Shown piece by piece: positions 44,610 through 54,010 of a stretch of DNA of 64,000 nucleotides. Numbering within the stretch: the first letter of the stretch is position 1; every line of letters begins with the position of its first letter. The stretch is from an uncultured Pedobacter sp. (GTDB lineage Bacteria; Bacteroidota; Bacteroidia; Sphingobacteriales; Sphingobacteriaceae), in contig NZ_CAMLIG010000008.1 in the NCBI RefSeq assembly GCF_946480185.1, positions 1 through 64,000 on the forward strand. Direction: 5' to 3'. Both the position numbers and the translations under genes were made by a program. Under the pieces are notes generated by a model. The model was not told the DNA's origin, ran no database searches, and saw only the letters and a program-made list of their open reading frames with translations.

Positions 44610-47426
44610 CTATTTACTCAAATACATTGACTTTTCTTTAGACAATTGTATAAAATAAGGGTCTTCTAAATCTTTAATGAAACGGATGGCTTCACCAGTT
44701 GATTTCATCTCTGGACCTAATTCTTTCTGAATTTCGGGGAATTTATTGTAAGAGAAAACAGGTTCTTTTATGGCATAACCTTCCAGCTTTCTTACAATGT
44801 TGAAATCCTTCAATTTCTTAGTGCCTAACATTACTTTTGTTGCTATATTGATGTAAGCAACTCCGTAAGCTTTCGCGATGAACGGAACCGTACGTGATGC
44901 TCTTGGATTGGCTTCAATTACGTAAACCTCTTCATTCTTAATCGCAAACTGCATATTCATCAATCCGCGGATGTTTAAAGCTTTTGCAATTTTAGCGGTA
45001 TAATCCTCCATTTTTTTGATGACCGCATCAGATAAACTGAATGTTGGCAATACTGCACTTGAATCTCCCGAGTGAATTCCGGCAGGCTCAATGTGTTCCA
45101 TCAAACCAATAATATGTACGTCATCACCATCAAAAATACAGTCAGATTCTGCTTCTTCTGCCCGGTCTAAGAAATGGTCAATTAATACACGGTTTCCTGG
45201 CAAATCTCCCAAAAGTTTTACTACTGCAGTTTCTAAGTCTTCATCGTTAATTACGATGCTCATTCCTTGTCCGCCCAAAACATAAGACGGACGAACTAAT
45301 ACCGGATAACCCACTTCATTTGCTACTACAATAGCTTCTTCAGCACTTTCTGCAACACCGTATTTTGGATAAGGAATGTCCAATTCTTTCAATAAATCAG
45401 AAAAGCTACCTCGGTCTTCAGCAATGTCCATATTCTCGAAAGTAGTCCCGATAATTTTGATGCCTTTTTCGTGAAGTTTTTCAGCCATTTTTAAAGCGGT
45501 TTGCCCGCCCAACTGCACAATCACGCCTTCTGGCTGTTCTAAATCGATGATTTCACGCACATGCTCCCAAAAAACTGGCTCAAAATATAATTTATCTGCC
45601 ATGTTGAAGTCAGTAGAAACCGTTTCTGGGTTACAGTTGACCATGATAGATTCGTAACCTTCCTCGTGTGCAGCAATTAAGCCGTGTACACAAGAATAAT
45701 CAAACTCAATTCCTTGCCCAATTCTGTTTGGGCCTGAGCCTAAAACAATGACTTTCTTTTTATCTGAAGGTTTCGATTCGTTTTCGCCTTCGTAAGTAGA
45801 GTAGAAATATGGTGTTTGTGCCGGAAATTCCGCTGCACAAGTATCTACCATTTTATAAACTCGTTTAATGCCTAATTCTTTTCTTCTGTCGTAAACATCG
45901 TCCTCGGTCACATTGCCTAAAATCCAGGCAATTTGTACATCAGAGAAACCTTTTTGTTTAATGGTGTAAAAGAAATCTTTAGGGATATTGTTTAAAGAAT
46001 AGCGTTTTAACTCTTGCTCTAAAACCGCTAAATCTTGAATCTCATTTAAAAACCACTTGTCAATTTTAGTTACTTTACGGATTGATTCCAATGGAACGCC
46101 CATTCTCATCGCATCTTTGATAGCAAAAAGTCGGTCCCAACTTGGGTGCTCCAACTTGTGCATAATATCTGCGATGTTGCGGTTTTCCTTTCCATCTGAA
46201 CCTAAACCTGCTCTGCCAATTTCTAAAGACTGACAAGCTTTTTGTAAAGCTTCGATGAACGAACGGCCAATTCCCATTACCTCGCCTACAGATTTCATCT
46301 GTAAACCCAATTCTTTGTTGGCGCCTTTAAATTTATCGAAATTCCAACGAGGGATTTTTACGATTACGTAATCTAAAGTAGGTTCAAAATATGCTGATGT
46401 TGTTTTTGTAATTTGATTTTCTAACTCGTCCAAGTTGTAACCGATAGCCAATTTAGCCGCGATTTTTGCAATTGGATAGCCTGTTGCTTTTGACGCTAAG
46501 GCAGATGAACGAGAAACACGTGGGTTAATTTCGATAGCGATGATGCTTTCATCTTCCGGATTTACGGAGAACTGAACGTTACATCCTCCGGCAAAGTTAC
46601 CGATGGCCCTCATCATTTTGATAGCCTGGTTACGCATATCTTGGTAACAACGGTCAGACAAAGTCATTGCCGGAGCTACTGTGATTGAATCTCCAGTATG
46701 GATACCCATTGGGTCAAAGTTCTCGATAGAACAGATGATAATTACGTTGTCTTTATTATCACGCAATAATTCCAACTCGTATTCTTTCCAACCGATAACC
46801 GCTTGTTCTACCAAAACCTCGTGAGTTGGTGATGCGGTTAAACCGTGAGAAAGTGCAGCATCAAAATCTTCTTTTTTATGTACAAAACCACCTCCGTAAC
46901 CACCCAATGTATAAGATGGACGAATTACCAATGGAAAACCGATATCCTGAGCTGCTTCTTTACCCTCTAAAAATGAGTTGGCAATTTTTGATTTTGCAAC
47001 GCCAATACCTATATCAACCATCAATTGACGGAAAGCCTCGCGGTTTTCTGTTTTCTCAATTGCGGCAGTATCCACGCCAATGATTTTTACACCGTATTTT
47101 TCCCAAAGTCCACGTTCTTCTGCTTCTATTGCTAAATTTAAAGCAGTTTGTCCGCCCATGGTTGGCAATACTGCATCAATTTGGCGTTCCTGCAAAATTT
47201 CTTCTAGCGAAGCAACGGTTAAAGGTTTTAAATAAACGTGATCTGCAATTACCTCATCTGTCATGATGGTTGCAGGGTTGGAATTGATAATGGAAACTTC
47301 GATTCCTTCATCTTTTAAAGATAAAGAAGCCTGAGAACCGGCGTAATCAAATTCACAAGCCTGACCAATGATAATAGGTCCTGAACCGATGATTAAAACT
47401 GACTTAATGGAGTTATCTTTTGGCAT
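44610..47426 (-). CDS. carB: Carbamoyl-phosphate synthase large subunit, no MGS domain
   Basis: The 938-residue protein makes carbamoyl phosphate from bicarbonate, ATP and ammonia from CarA, for arginine and pyrimidine synthesis. Both ATP-grasp halves are present: IIGQACEFDYAGSQA and IRPSYTLGGYGGGF in the first, RIGQGIEFDYSCVH and VRPSYVLGGQGM in the second. The oligomerisation part lies between. The chain ends about 25 residues after GPEMKSTGEA, where the E. coli enzyme (1073 residues) continues into the MGS-like allosteric domain. That domain, which binds UMP and ornithine, is absent. carA is not in the window. Confidence 0.95.
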   Translation of the reverse strand: MPKDNSIKSVLIIGSGPIIIGQACEFDYAGSQASLSLKDEGIEVSIINSNPATIMTDEVIADHVYLKPLTVASLEEILQERQIDAVLPTMGGQTALNLAIEAEERGLWEKYGVKIIGVDTAAIEKTENREAFRQLMVDIGIGVAKSKIANSFLEGKEAAQDIGFPLVIRPSYTLGGYGGGFVHKKEDFDAALSHGLTASPTHEVLVEQAVIGWKEYELELLRDNKDNVIIICSIENFDPMGIHTGDSITVAPAMTLSDRCYQDMRNQAIKMMRAIGNFAGGCNVQFSVNPEDESIIAIEINPRVSRSSALASKATGYPIAKIAAKLAIGYNLDELENQITKTTSAYFEPTLDYVIVKIPRWNFDKFKGANKELGLQMKSVGEVMGIGRSFIEALQKACQSLEIGRAGLGSDGKENRNIADIMHKLEHPSWDRLFAIKDAMRMGVPLESIRKVTKIDKWFLNEIQDLAVLEQELKRYSLNNIPKDFFYTIKQKGFSDVQIAWILGNVTEDDVYDRRKELGIKRVYKMVDTCAAEFPAQTPYFYSTYEGENESKPSDKKKVIVLGSGPNRIGQGIEFDYSCVHGLIAAHEEGYESIMVNCNPETVSTDFNMADKLYFEPVFWEHVREIIDLEQPEGVIVQLGGQTALKMAEKLHEKGIKIIGTTFENMDIAEDRGSFSDLLKELDIPYPKYGVAESAEEAIVVANEVGYPVLVRPSYVLGGQGMSIVINDEDLETAVVKLLGDLPGNRVLIDHFLDRAEEAESDCIFDGDDVHIIGLMEHIEPAGIHSGDSSAVLPTFSLSDAVIKKMEDYTAKIAKALNIRGLMNMQFAIKNEEVYVIEANPRASRTVPFIAKAYGVAYINIATKVMLGTKKLKDFNIVRKLEGYAIKEPVFSYNKFPEIQKELGPEMKSTGEAIRFIKDLEDPYFIQLSKEKSMYLSK

Positions 47427-47464
47427 GGCGTAATTTTAAGGGGATTTTACGCTTTGTAATAAAA

Positions 47465-47492
47465 CAAAAATCCCGACCTGTTTGTCGGGATG
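47465..47492 (-). promoter_or_regulatory. Hairpin with T-run in the carB leader
   Basis: On the minus strand ATCCCGAC and GTCGGGAT pair around AAACAG and are followed by TTTTTGTTTT. It lies directly after the putative -7 box and about 40 bp before the carB ATG. It has the form of a terminator or attenuator, or a 5' protective stem. Confidence 0.5.
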
Positions 47493-47500
47493 CAAAGATA
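47493..47500 (-). promoter_or_regulatory. Putative -7 box for carB
   Basis: The minus strand reads TATCTTTG, fitting TANNTTTG, 66 bp before the carB start. No -33 TTG is seen at 17-23 bases. Confidence 0.4.
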
Positions 47501-47560
47501 GGGATTGTAAACTTTTTTTTGGTATAAAAGTTAGAATTTATTGGATAATATTTTTAATAA

Positions 47561-48559
47561 TTAAAAAGTCCCATAAGGTTTCTGATAAGGAGAAACGGTT
47601 TTCGGAGGCCCAGAAAGCTTAAAGAAAATAGGTATTGTATAACTTACTCTCTTGGCCACGCCACGCTGAACGCCAGGATTCCATTTTGGCGAAAGTTTAA
47701 TTACTCTTAAAGCTTCTTCATCGCAACCACCGCCTATACCTCTTATCACTTTAGCTTCGGTTAAAGAACCATCTTTTTCTATCACAAACTGAAGATACAC
47801 ACGGCCTTGTGTATTGTTATCTCGGGCATCAGGAGGATAATGTAAATTTCGAGATAAAAATCTACCGAAGGCTTCAACTCCTCCTTTAAATGTTGGCAAC
47901 GTTTCAAACTTGTCATATTCAATTACATTTCCATCATCCATAGTATTTGTACCTTTAATAAATTTCCCGTTTTCATAAATTTCGTTGTGAGTGGATTTTT
48001 CTTCTGGAATGTATTCTTTCCATTCTCCATCCTTTAATCCATTTATAAAACTTCCAGCAAATACTATTTTTGAACCGGATGTAATTTCAACTTTTCCAGT
48101 TCCGTTATCATCAAGAAAAAGCTTTCCTGTACTATCGGCATATTGTAGGGTTTTATAGGAGGCATTTTCTATGGGTTTTGGCAGATAAAGTCTCTGTTCC
48201 TGTATTTTTCCGTTTTCATAAAAGTAATAAGCGTCTCCCACAGCTTTGTTTTTACTATAATGCTCAAACTTCTTACGTTTTCCGTTTTCATAAAATTCGG
48301 TAACGGGTCCCTCTAAAACCAAATAGGGCGAAAATTTACTTACTGTGCCCAACCGCTTTTTTGAGCCATCAGGATAAAACTCTTTCAAAATGTAATTTAC
48401 AGAGCCAGAATCGGGTTCTTGAATTATTCTGATTAAATCTGAGTTGTCTTTATTGGCAACCGTTTTTCCTTCTTTATCTAAATAATATACATTCTGTTTT
48501 TTCTGTGCAAAAGCAAATACGGTTAAAAGAAGAAGATTAAGAGTTATAAGTTTTTTCAT
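47561..48559 (-). CDS. TonB-family energy transducer-like protein with MORN-type repeats
   Basis: The 332-residue protein has a signal-like N-terminus (1-18, ending AFAQ). Two or three MORN-like units follow (EFYENGKRKK, YFYENGKIQEQ, EIYENGKFIKG). A TonB C-terminal domain ends it (about 225-318: GRVYLQFVIEKDGSLTEAKV and DEEALRVIKLSPKWNPG). It lacks the usual TonB membrane anchor and proline-rich spacer, so it may be a periplasmic or outer-membrane relative rather than an energy-coupling TonB. It stands alone on the minus strand. Confidence 0.8.
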   Translation of the reverse strand: MKKLITLNLLLLTVFAFAQKKQNVYYLDKEGKTVANKDNSDLIRIIQEPDSGSVNYILKEFYPDGSKKRLGTVSKFSPYLVLEGPVTEFYENGKRKKFEHYSKNKAVGDAYYFYENGKIQEQRLYLPKPIENASYKTLQYADSTGKLFLDDNGTGKVEITSGSKIVFAGSFINGLKDGEWKEYIPEEKSTHNEIYENGKFIKGTNTMDDGNVIEYDKFETLPTFKGGVEAFGRFLSRNLHYPPDARDNNTQGRVYLQFVIEKDGSLTEAKVIRGIGGGCDEEALRVIKLSPKWNPGVQRGVAKRVSYTIPIFFKLSGPPKTVSPYQKPYGTF

Positions 48560-48632
48560 AGTCTAGGTTTAATAATCAATTATAAGAATTGTTTTGGAAT
48601 AATCTTTGCCTAACTGCTTGAAAAAAGCAATC

Positions 48633-49157
48633 ATGAAAAAGAATTTTATAGGAATATTATCCTTAGCCATCATCCTAAGCAGTTGTGCTACTTTACAATC
48701 AATTGTTAAATCCACTTTCCCCTATACGGCAACTTTAATTGTTCCGGCTAACCAAAAAACAGGGAGCAATTACTCGGCAACAAGCTCTGCAAGTAGTTTT
48801 GATCAGATTTTTACGGGCAGTAGTTCCAACACCAGTGGAATAAGCCAGGTTAGAATCAGCTCTGCTAAAATAGAGTCAGTGAATCCGGCAGGCCAAAACC
48901 TTGGTGCTTTTAAATCCATAAAAGTGTATCTTTTAAATGGCAGTAATGAGGTTATGGTAGCTTCACGAAATGATATTGCAAGTACCGTTGGGAATAGCCT
49001 GGTTTTGGATATTGATAACAGTAAATTTTTAGATGACTATTTGAAAAGCGGAACGGTTAGAATTCGTGTGGATTACGTTTTGCAGAATAGTTTCCCCGTT
49101 GACCTTAGCTTAAAAGCTAGCTTAGGTTTTAATACAAGCCCTGCATCTACCAACTAA
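48633..49157 (+). CDS. Hypothetical lipoprotein
   Basis: The 174-residue protein has a lipobox (ILSSC, Cys18) after a basic start MKKNF. The rest is Ser/Thr/Asn-rich and predicted all-beta, with no motif I recognise. ATG 48633 is chosen because it gives a normal signal peptide; the frame is open for 9 more codons upstream. A terminator follows 25 bp after the stop. Divergent from the TonB-like gene. Confidence 0.7.
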   Translation: MKKNFIGILSLAIILSSCATLQSIVKSTFPYTATLIVPANQKTGSNYSATSSASSFDQIFTGSSSNTSGISQVRISSAKIESVNPAGQNLGAFKSIKVYLLNGSNEVMVASRNDIASTVGNSLVLDIDNSKFLDDYLKSGTVRIRVDYVLQNSFPVDLSLKASLGFNTSPASTN

Positions 49158-49181
49158 CAGAACAGCTTTGTAATAAATTAA

Positions 49182-49218
49182 AATCTTATCCTTATTTGTA
49201 TGGGATAAGATTTTTTTT
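49182..49218 (+). terminator. Rho-independent terminator after the lipoprotein gene
   Basis: AATCTTATCC pairs with GGATAAGATT around an 11-base loop and is followed by T6. Confidence 0.8.
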
Positions 49219-49250
49219 GTTTTAGTGCTATCCCAAACCTGCTATATTTG
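49217..49250 (+). promoter_or_regulatory. Promoter of the NadR-like gene
   Basis: TTG (49217-49219) and TATATTTG (49243-49250) lie 23 bases apart, fitting the Bacteroidota -33/-7 pattern. The -33 box overlaps the T-run of the preceding terminator. Confidence 0.5.
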
Positions 49251-49302
49251 TACCTATATCTTTCAGTATTATCCGATTAAACGGTGAAATGCGAAAACAT
49301 CA

Positions 49303-49833
49303 ATGAATAAAAAATTGATTAAAATAGCCGTTGTTGGGCCAGAATCTTCGGGAAAATCAACGTTGTCCGCTGAGTTAGCACAACATTATCAAACAGTTTG
49401 GGTGCCCGAGTACTCCCGTTTTTATTGCGAAGAATTAGTTGGAGACTGCACTTTACAAGATGAATTGAACATGTTTTACGGTCAAATTGCTTTAGAAAAG
49501 GCTGTGGAAAGTATTGCTAAAAGCAATATGATAATATGCGATACTACTTTTTTAACCGTAAAAATCTGGAGCGATGAAATGTTTAAGCAAACACCTCGGC
49601 CGGTTTTAGATAAGCTAAAAACACATCTGTACGATTTCTATATCCTATTAAAAAACGACTTGCCTTGGCAGGATGATCCGCTACGTAATTTTAAAGGAAG
49701 AGGAGATTATTTTATGGATATTTGGCGCAAAGAACTAAATGCTTTAAATGCTTGTTATACAGAAGTTGGCGGTTTAACGGACCGAACGAAAAATGCAATT
49801 GAGGCCATAAATCATTTTTTAAATTCCATATAA
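49303..49833 (+). CDS. NadR-like AAA-family nucleoside kinase
   Basis: The 176-residue protein has a P-loop GPESSGKS (12-19) and the pattern VPEYSRFYCEE and ICDTTFLTVKIWSDEMF, as in the ribosylnicotinamide kinase domain of NadR (AAA_28). The DNA-binding and adenylyltransferase parts of enterobacterial NadR are absent. It probably phosphorylates nicotinamide riboside in NAD salvage. A pnuC transporter gene, a common neighbour in this phylum, is not present. The M16 protease gene starts 26 bp downstream. Confidence 0.82.
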   Translation: MNKKLIKIAVVGPESSGKSTLSAELAQHYQTVWVPEYSRFYCEELVGDCTLQDELNMFYGQIALEKAVESIAKSNMIICDTTFLTVKIWSDEMFKQTPRPVLDKLKTHLYDFYILLKNDLPWQDDPLRNFKGRGDYFMDIWRKELNALNACYTEVGGLTDRTKNAIEAINHFLNSI

Positions 49834-49859
49834 GTCATTCTAATATCCTTATAAAAAAT

Positions 49860-52691
49860 ATGAAAGTTAACCAATCCATTTGTGCCATGCTTGTTTCGCT
49901 TTTTGTGGTGGCTTGTAGCCCAAAAGTGAACAACCAAACCGCGGAAAAGGCAAATATCCCAATCCCTAAAGACAGTAGCGTAATTATTGGCACATTGCCA
50001 AACGGACTTACTTACTACATCCGTAAAAACGTTGAACCTAAGAACCGGGCCGAGCTTTATTTGGTAAACAAAGTGGGTTCTATTTTAGAAAATGATGACC
50101 AACAAGGTTTGGCGCATTTTACAGAACACATGGCTTTTAACGGAACGCGTGATTTCCCTAAAAATGAATTGGTAAGCTATCTGCAAAAAGCTGGGGTGCG
50201 TTTCGGTGCAGATTTGAATGCTTATACCGGTTTTAACCAAACGGTTTATCAGTTGCCTTTACCAACCGATAGCACTGCTGTTTTTGAGAAAGGCTTCGAT
50301 ATTTTGGCAAACTGGGCGGGTTATGTAAGTTTTGATGATAAAGAAATAGACCAAGAACGTGGCGTAATTGTAGAAGAAGACCGCCAGAGGGGAAAAAATG
50401 CGCAGGAACGGATGAGCAAGCAATTGTTGCCTGTTTTGTTGGCAAACTCTAGGTATGCCGAAAGATTGCCTATCGGTAAACTGGATATCATCAATAATTT
50501 TCAATACCCGCTGATCAAACAGTTTTACCATGATTGGTACCGTCCGGATTTACAGGCGGTAATTGCTGTTGGGGATTTTGATGTTGCCAAAGTTGAACAG
50601 CTGATAAAAGATAATTTCTCTGATTTAAGCAATCCGGATAAGGAAAGAAAAAGAGAGCACTTTGGCGTTCCCAATAATGTGGAGCCATTAGTTAAAATAG
50701 TAACCGATCCGGAATATCCGTACAACGTTGCTAGTATTACCTATAAACATCCCGAAGTAATTGAAAACAACGAGGCAACTTTAAAAACCAAGATTTTAAC
50801 CAACTTAATCAACACCATGTTGAGCAATCGCTTGACGGAGATTGTACAAAAAGGAAATGCACCTTTCGTTTTTGCACAGAGCAATTACGGCTCTTTCCAA
50901 GGCGGATTGGTTGATTTAGATGCTTTTAACAGCGTGGCGGTTTCTAAAGATGCTAAAGGATTAGAAGCTGCGGTTAAAGCGGTAATTGCCGAAAATGTGA
51001 GAATGAAAAAATTCGGTTTTACCGCAACCGAGTTGGAAAGAGCTAAAATAAATATGCAAACAGCCGTTGACAAGCAGTTTAAAGAAAAAGACAAAACCAA
51101 ATCAGCGGCGTTTGTACAAAAGTATGTGGATGCCTTTTTAAAAGGCCAGGCTATTCCAAGTATTGATTATATCCATGATTTTTACACCAAAAATCTGAGT
51201 ACGATCTCTGTGGACGAAATCAATAAACTGGCTTCAACTTTTGTTACGGATGAAAACATGATTGCCATTATTCAAGCGCCGGAGAAAGAAAAAGCAAATT
51301 TACCTAGCGAGGCTACTTATTTATCGTGGATTAAAACCGCTGGCGAGGGCGTAACTGCTTATGTTGACAATACCGTTGATCAGCCGTTAATGGCGAGCAA
51401 ACCAAAGGCCGGAACAATTGTGAGCGAGAAAAAGGTTGATGAAATTGGCGTTACAGAACTGATGCTTTCCAATGGGATAAAAGTAATTTTAAAACCTACC
51501 GATTTTAAAAACGACCAAATTTTATTTAGTGCAACCAGTAAAGGAGGAACTTCTTTAGCCTCTGATGCAGATTTTCGCTCAGCAGAAATGGCAGACCAAT
51601 TAGTAGGCGAATCTGGAATTGCAACCTTTGACGAAAGCCAGTTGGGCAAACTTTTAACCGGAAAAGTGGTAAGTGTTACTCCGTACATTGGAACCTATAG
51701 CGAAGGAATCAGCGGTTCTGCAAGTCCCAAAGATTTAGAAACTGCTTTGCAATTAACTTATCTTTACTTTACCGCACCTCGTAAAGACACTAACGTGTTA
51801 AAAACAGAGTTGGAGACTATGCAAACCGTTTTAAGCAACCGTTCAACACAACCAACGGCGGTTTTTCAGGATACTGCTTCCGCCGTTTTAAACAGTTATA
51901 AAAAGCGGGCGCAACAGATTACCATTCCAGAACTTGGCCAAATTAATTTGGATAAAGCTATTGCCTTTTATAAAGAGCGTTTTGCGAATGCAGCCGATTT
52001 CACCTTCACTTTTGTAGGCAATTTTAAGCTTGATGAAATTAAACCTTTGCTTGCAACTTATTTAGGCAGTTTGCCTGCAAACGGAAACAAAGAGACTTTT
52101 AAAGATTTAGGTTTGGAGCCTCTTTCAGGCGATATCACCAAAAAAGTTTACAAAGGTTTAGAAGATAAGGCGAACGTTTCTTTGGTTTACCACGGCAATT
52201 ATAATTATTCTGACAAAGAAAATTTGCAGTTAGATGCCCTAAAAGCAATTTTAGAGATTAAAATTTTGGAGCGTTTAAGAGAAAAGGAAAGTGGCGTTTA
52301 CAGCCCACGGGTAAATGTAAGTTATGGTAACGAGCCAAAAGAGCAGTATAGCGTTAGCATTTCTTTTAGCTGCTCTGCTGCAAACGTGGATAAATTAATT
52401 GCCGCTGCAATTGATGAAGTTAAAGCACTTCAAAAAAATGGTGCTTCCGCAGATGATTTACAAAAATTTAAGTCAGAAGAACTGCGGCAATTTGAACTAC
52501 AATTGAGAGAAAACGGTTTTTGGTTAGGCTATTTGCAAGATGCTTATACGGATAACAAAGACCCCAAAAAGGTTTTAACTTATACCGATACTTTAAGCGA
52601 AGTAAATAATGCCAGCACAAAAGCTGCAGCTGTTAAATACCTCAACGGCAACAATTTTATCAAATTGATTTTATTGCCCGAGAAAAAATAA
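49860..52691 (+). CDS. M16-family zinc metallopeptidase lipoprotein
   Basis: The 943-residue protein has a lipobox (VVAC, Cys19). The inverted zinc motif HFTEH (86-90) holds the two metal His and catalytic Glu89; a distal Glu lies in the EERGVIVEE-like block near residue 165 (here QERGVIVEEDR). The second half is a homologous pair of M16 domains without the HxxEH motif, as in pitrilysin-type single-chain enzymes. It degrades peptides in the periplasm or at the outer membrane. It follows the NadR-like gene closely and ends in a terminator. Confidence 0.92.
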   Translation: MKVNQSICAMLVSLFVVACSPKVNNQTAEKANIPIPKDSSVIIGTLPNGLTYYIRKNVEPKNRAELYLVNKVGSILENDDQQGLAHFTEHMAFNGTRDFPKNELVSYLQKAGVRFGADLNAYTGFNQTVYQLPLPTDSTAVFEKGFDILANWAGYVSFDDKEIDQERGVIVEEDRQRGKNAQERMSKQLLPVLLANSRYAERLPIGKLDIINNFQYPLIKQFYHDWYRPDLQAVIAVGDFDVAKVEQLIKDNFSDLSNPDKERKREHFGVPNNVEPLVKIVTDPEYPYNVASITYKHPEVIENNEATLKTKILTNLINTMLSNRLTEIVQKGNAPFVFAQSNYGSFQGGLVDLDAFNSVAVSKDAKGLEAAVKAVIAENVRMKKFGFTATELERAKINMQTAVDKQFKEKDKTKSAAFVQKYVDAFLKGQAIPSIDYIHDFYTKNLSTISVDEINKLASTFVTDENMIAIIQAPEKEKANLPSEATYLSWIKTAGEGVTAYVDNTVDQPLMASKPKAGTIVSEKKVDEIGVTELMLSNGIKVILKPTDFKNDQILFSATSKGGTSLASDADFRSAEMADQLVGESGIATFDESQLGKLLTGKVVSVTPYIGTYSEGISGSASPKDLETALQLTYLYFTAPRKDTNVLKTELETMQTVLSNRSTQPTAVFQDTASAVLNSYKKRAQQITIPELGQINLDKAIAFYKERFANAADFTFTFVGNFKLDEIKPLLATYLGSLPANGNKETFKDLGLEPLSGDITKKVYKGLEDKANVSLVYHGNYNYSDKENLQLDALKAILEIKILERLREKESGVYSPRVNVSYGNEPKEQYSVSISFSCSAANVDKLIAAAIDEVKALQKNGASADDLQKFKSEELRQFELQLRENGFWLGYLQDAYTDNKDPKKVLTYTDTLSEVNNASTKAAAVKYLNGNNFIKLILLPEKK

Positions 52692-52703
52692 GAATTTATC
52701 CAG

Positions 52704-52737
52704 ACTTCCGAAGTTTCAAAAACTTCGGAAGTTTTTA
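52704..52737 (+). terminator. Rho-independent terminator after the M16 peptidase
   Basis: ACTTCCGAAGTTT pairs with AAACTTCGGAAGT around a 3-base loop and leads into a short T-run. Confidence 0.85.
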
Positions 52738-52780
52738 ATTGCTCTATTTACTGTGGAAAACCTCCGGTCAAAACTAAAAG

Positions 52781-53176
52781 ATGAAGGAAAAAGGAATAGT
52801 TTTGTTTGATGGGTTTTGCAATTTATGCGATGGTTTTGTGCAGCGCATTATAATTGCGGATAAAAACGATTACTTCCGGTTTGCTTCCTTACAATCTGAA
52901 GCTGGGCAAAACCTATTAAAAAACCATCCCGATTTGCAAGATTTAAAAAGCATTGTTTACTTAGAAAAGGATCAGGTATTTACAAAGGCAAATGCCGCAT
53001 TAAAAATCGCTTCTCATCTTTCCGGAAGCTGGAAGTTACTTCGGCTAGGTTATCTTTTCCCCAATTTTTTAAGAAACAGCATTTATGACATCATTGCCAA
53101 ATACAGGTATCAATGGTTCGGTAAAAAAGATCAGTGTATGGTTCCTACGCCCGAGTTAAAATCAAAGTTTCTTTAG
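52781..53176 (+). CDS. DCC-family thiol-disulfide oxidoreductase (DUF393)
   Basis: The 131-residue protein begins with VLFDGFCNLCDGFV, the DxxCxxC (DCC) signature, with Cys13 and Cys16 as the redox pair. The remainder matches DUF393 (RFASLQSEAGQNLL and the later RDxIY-like NSIYDIIAKYRYQWFGK). The fold is thioredoxin-like and the substrate is unknown. It stands alone between a terminator and a convergent two-component pair. Confidence 0.88.
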   Translation: MKEKGIVLFDGFCNLCDGFVQRIIIADKNDYFRFASLQSEAGQNLLKNHPDLQDLKSIVYLEKDQVFTKANAALKIASHLSGSWKLLRLGYLFPNFLRNSIYDIIAKYRYQWFGKKDQCMVPTPELKSKFL

Positions 53177-53277
53177 TGCTAACATAATTTTACTCGCAGA
53201 TTGAAAACTTTTATTTGAATTAGCTTAAATATTTAGCAATCAGCTTTAAGCATTAAGCCTTTTGCTTTCAGCTTCTG

Positions 53278-54009
53278 CTAAACGTTTTTATCCTCAATCA
53301 TCTTAAAAAAATTATCGCGATGCGTATCGCCAATTGGGATGAGCTTATCGCCAATAATAATCCGGCTACGCTCAATACTTTCTATCTTATCTAATGCTAC
53401 GATATACGATTTATGAACCCGCACAAATGAATGGGTAGGCAAAGCTTCATCTATTTTTTTCATGCTTTGCAAGGTAATAATGCGCTCGGTTTTAGTATAA
53501 ATGGAGATATAATCTTTTAAGCCTTCAATAAATAGAATATCATCCAAATAAATTTTTTGGATTTTATATTCCGTTTTTACAAAAATGAAATCGTGGGAAA
53601 AGCTATTGTTTGTTGGGGCAATTTCTGCCAAAGGCGTGGGTTGCGAAGGTACATTGCATAATAAATCTTGCACTTTTTGTGCCGCTTTATAAAAGCGGTC
53701 AAAAGCAATGGGTTTCAATAAATAATCTACCACGTTATGTTCATAACCTTCCAAAGCGTATTCTGGATAGGCAGTTGTTAAAATCACCTTACATTTGTCA
53801 TTCGCTATTTTTAAAAACTGAATGCCCGTTAGCTCTGGCATTTGAACATCTAAAAAAACCAGATCAATTTTTTCTTGCTGTACCAAAGTAAGTGCCTCAA
53901 TAGGGTTTTGCAGTCTCTTATGGAGCGTTAAAAATGGAATTTTTGAGATGTAATCTTCAAGGATATCTAATGCCAAGGGCTCATCATCTACTATCAAACA
54001 TTTGATCAT
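53278..54009 (-). CDS. LytTR-family response regulator
   Basis: The 243-residue protein has a receiver domain (1-120) with acidic residues Asp8 and Asp9, phospho-acceptor Asp54 (FLDVQMPELTG) and Lys99 in LLKP. A LytTR DNA-binding domain follows (about 140-240), with IYLDDILFIEGLKDYISIYT and HSFVRVHKSYIVAL. It lies 1 bp after the histidine kinase gene and is its likely partner. Targets are unknown. Confidence 0.94.
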   Translation of the reverse strand: MIKCLIVDDEPLALDILEDYISKIPFLTLHKRLQNPIEALTLVQQEKIDLVFLDVQMPELTGIQFLKIANDKCKVILTTAYPEYALEGYEHNVVDYLLKPIAFDRFYKAAQKVQDLLCNVPSQPTPLAEIAPTNNSFSHDFIFVKTEYKIQKIYLDDILFIEGLKDYISIYTKTERIITLQSMKKIDEALPTHSFVRVHKSYIVALDKIESIERSRIIIGDKLIPIGDTHRDNFFKMIEDKNV

Positions 54010-54010
54010 G

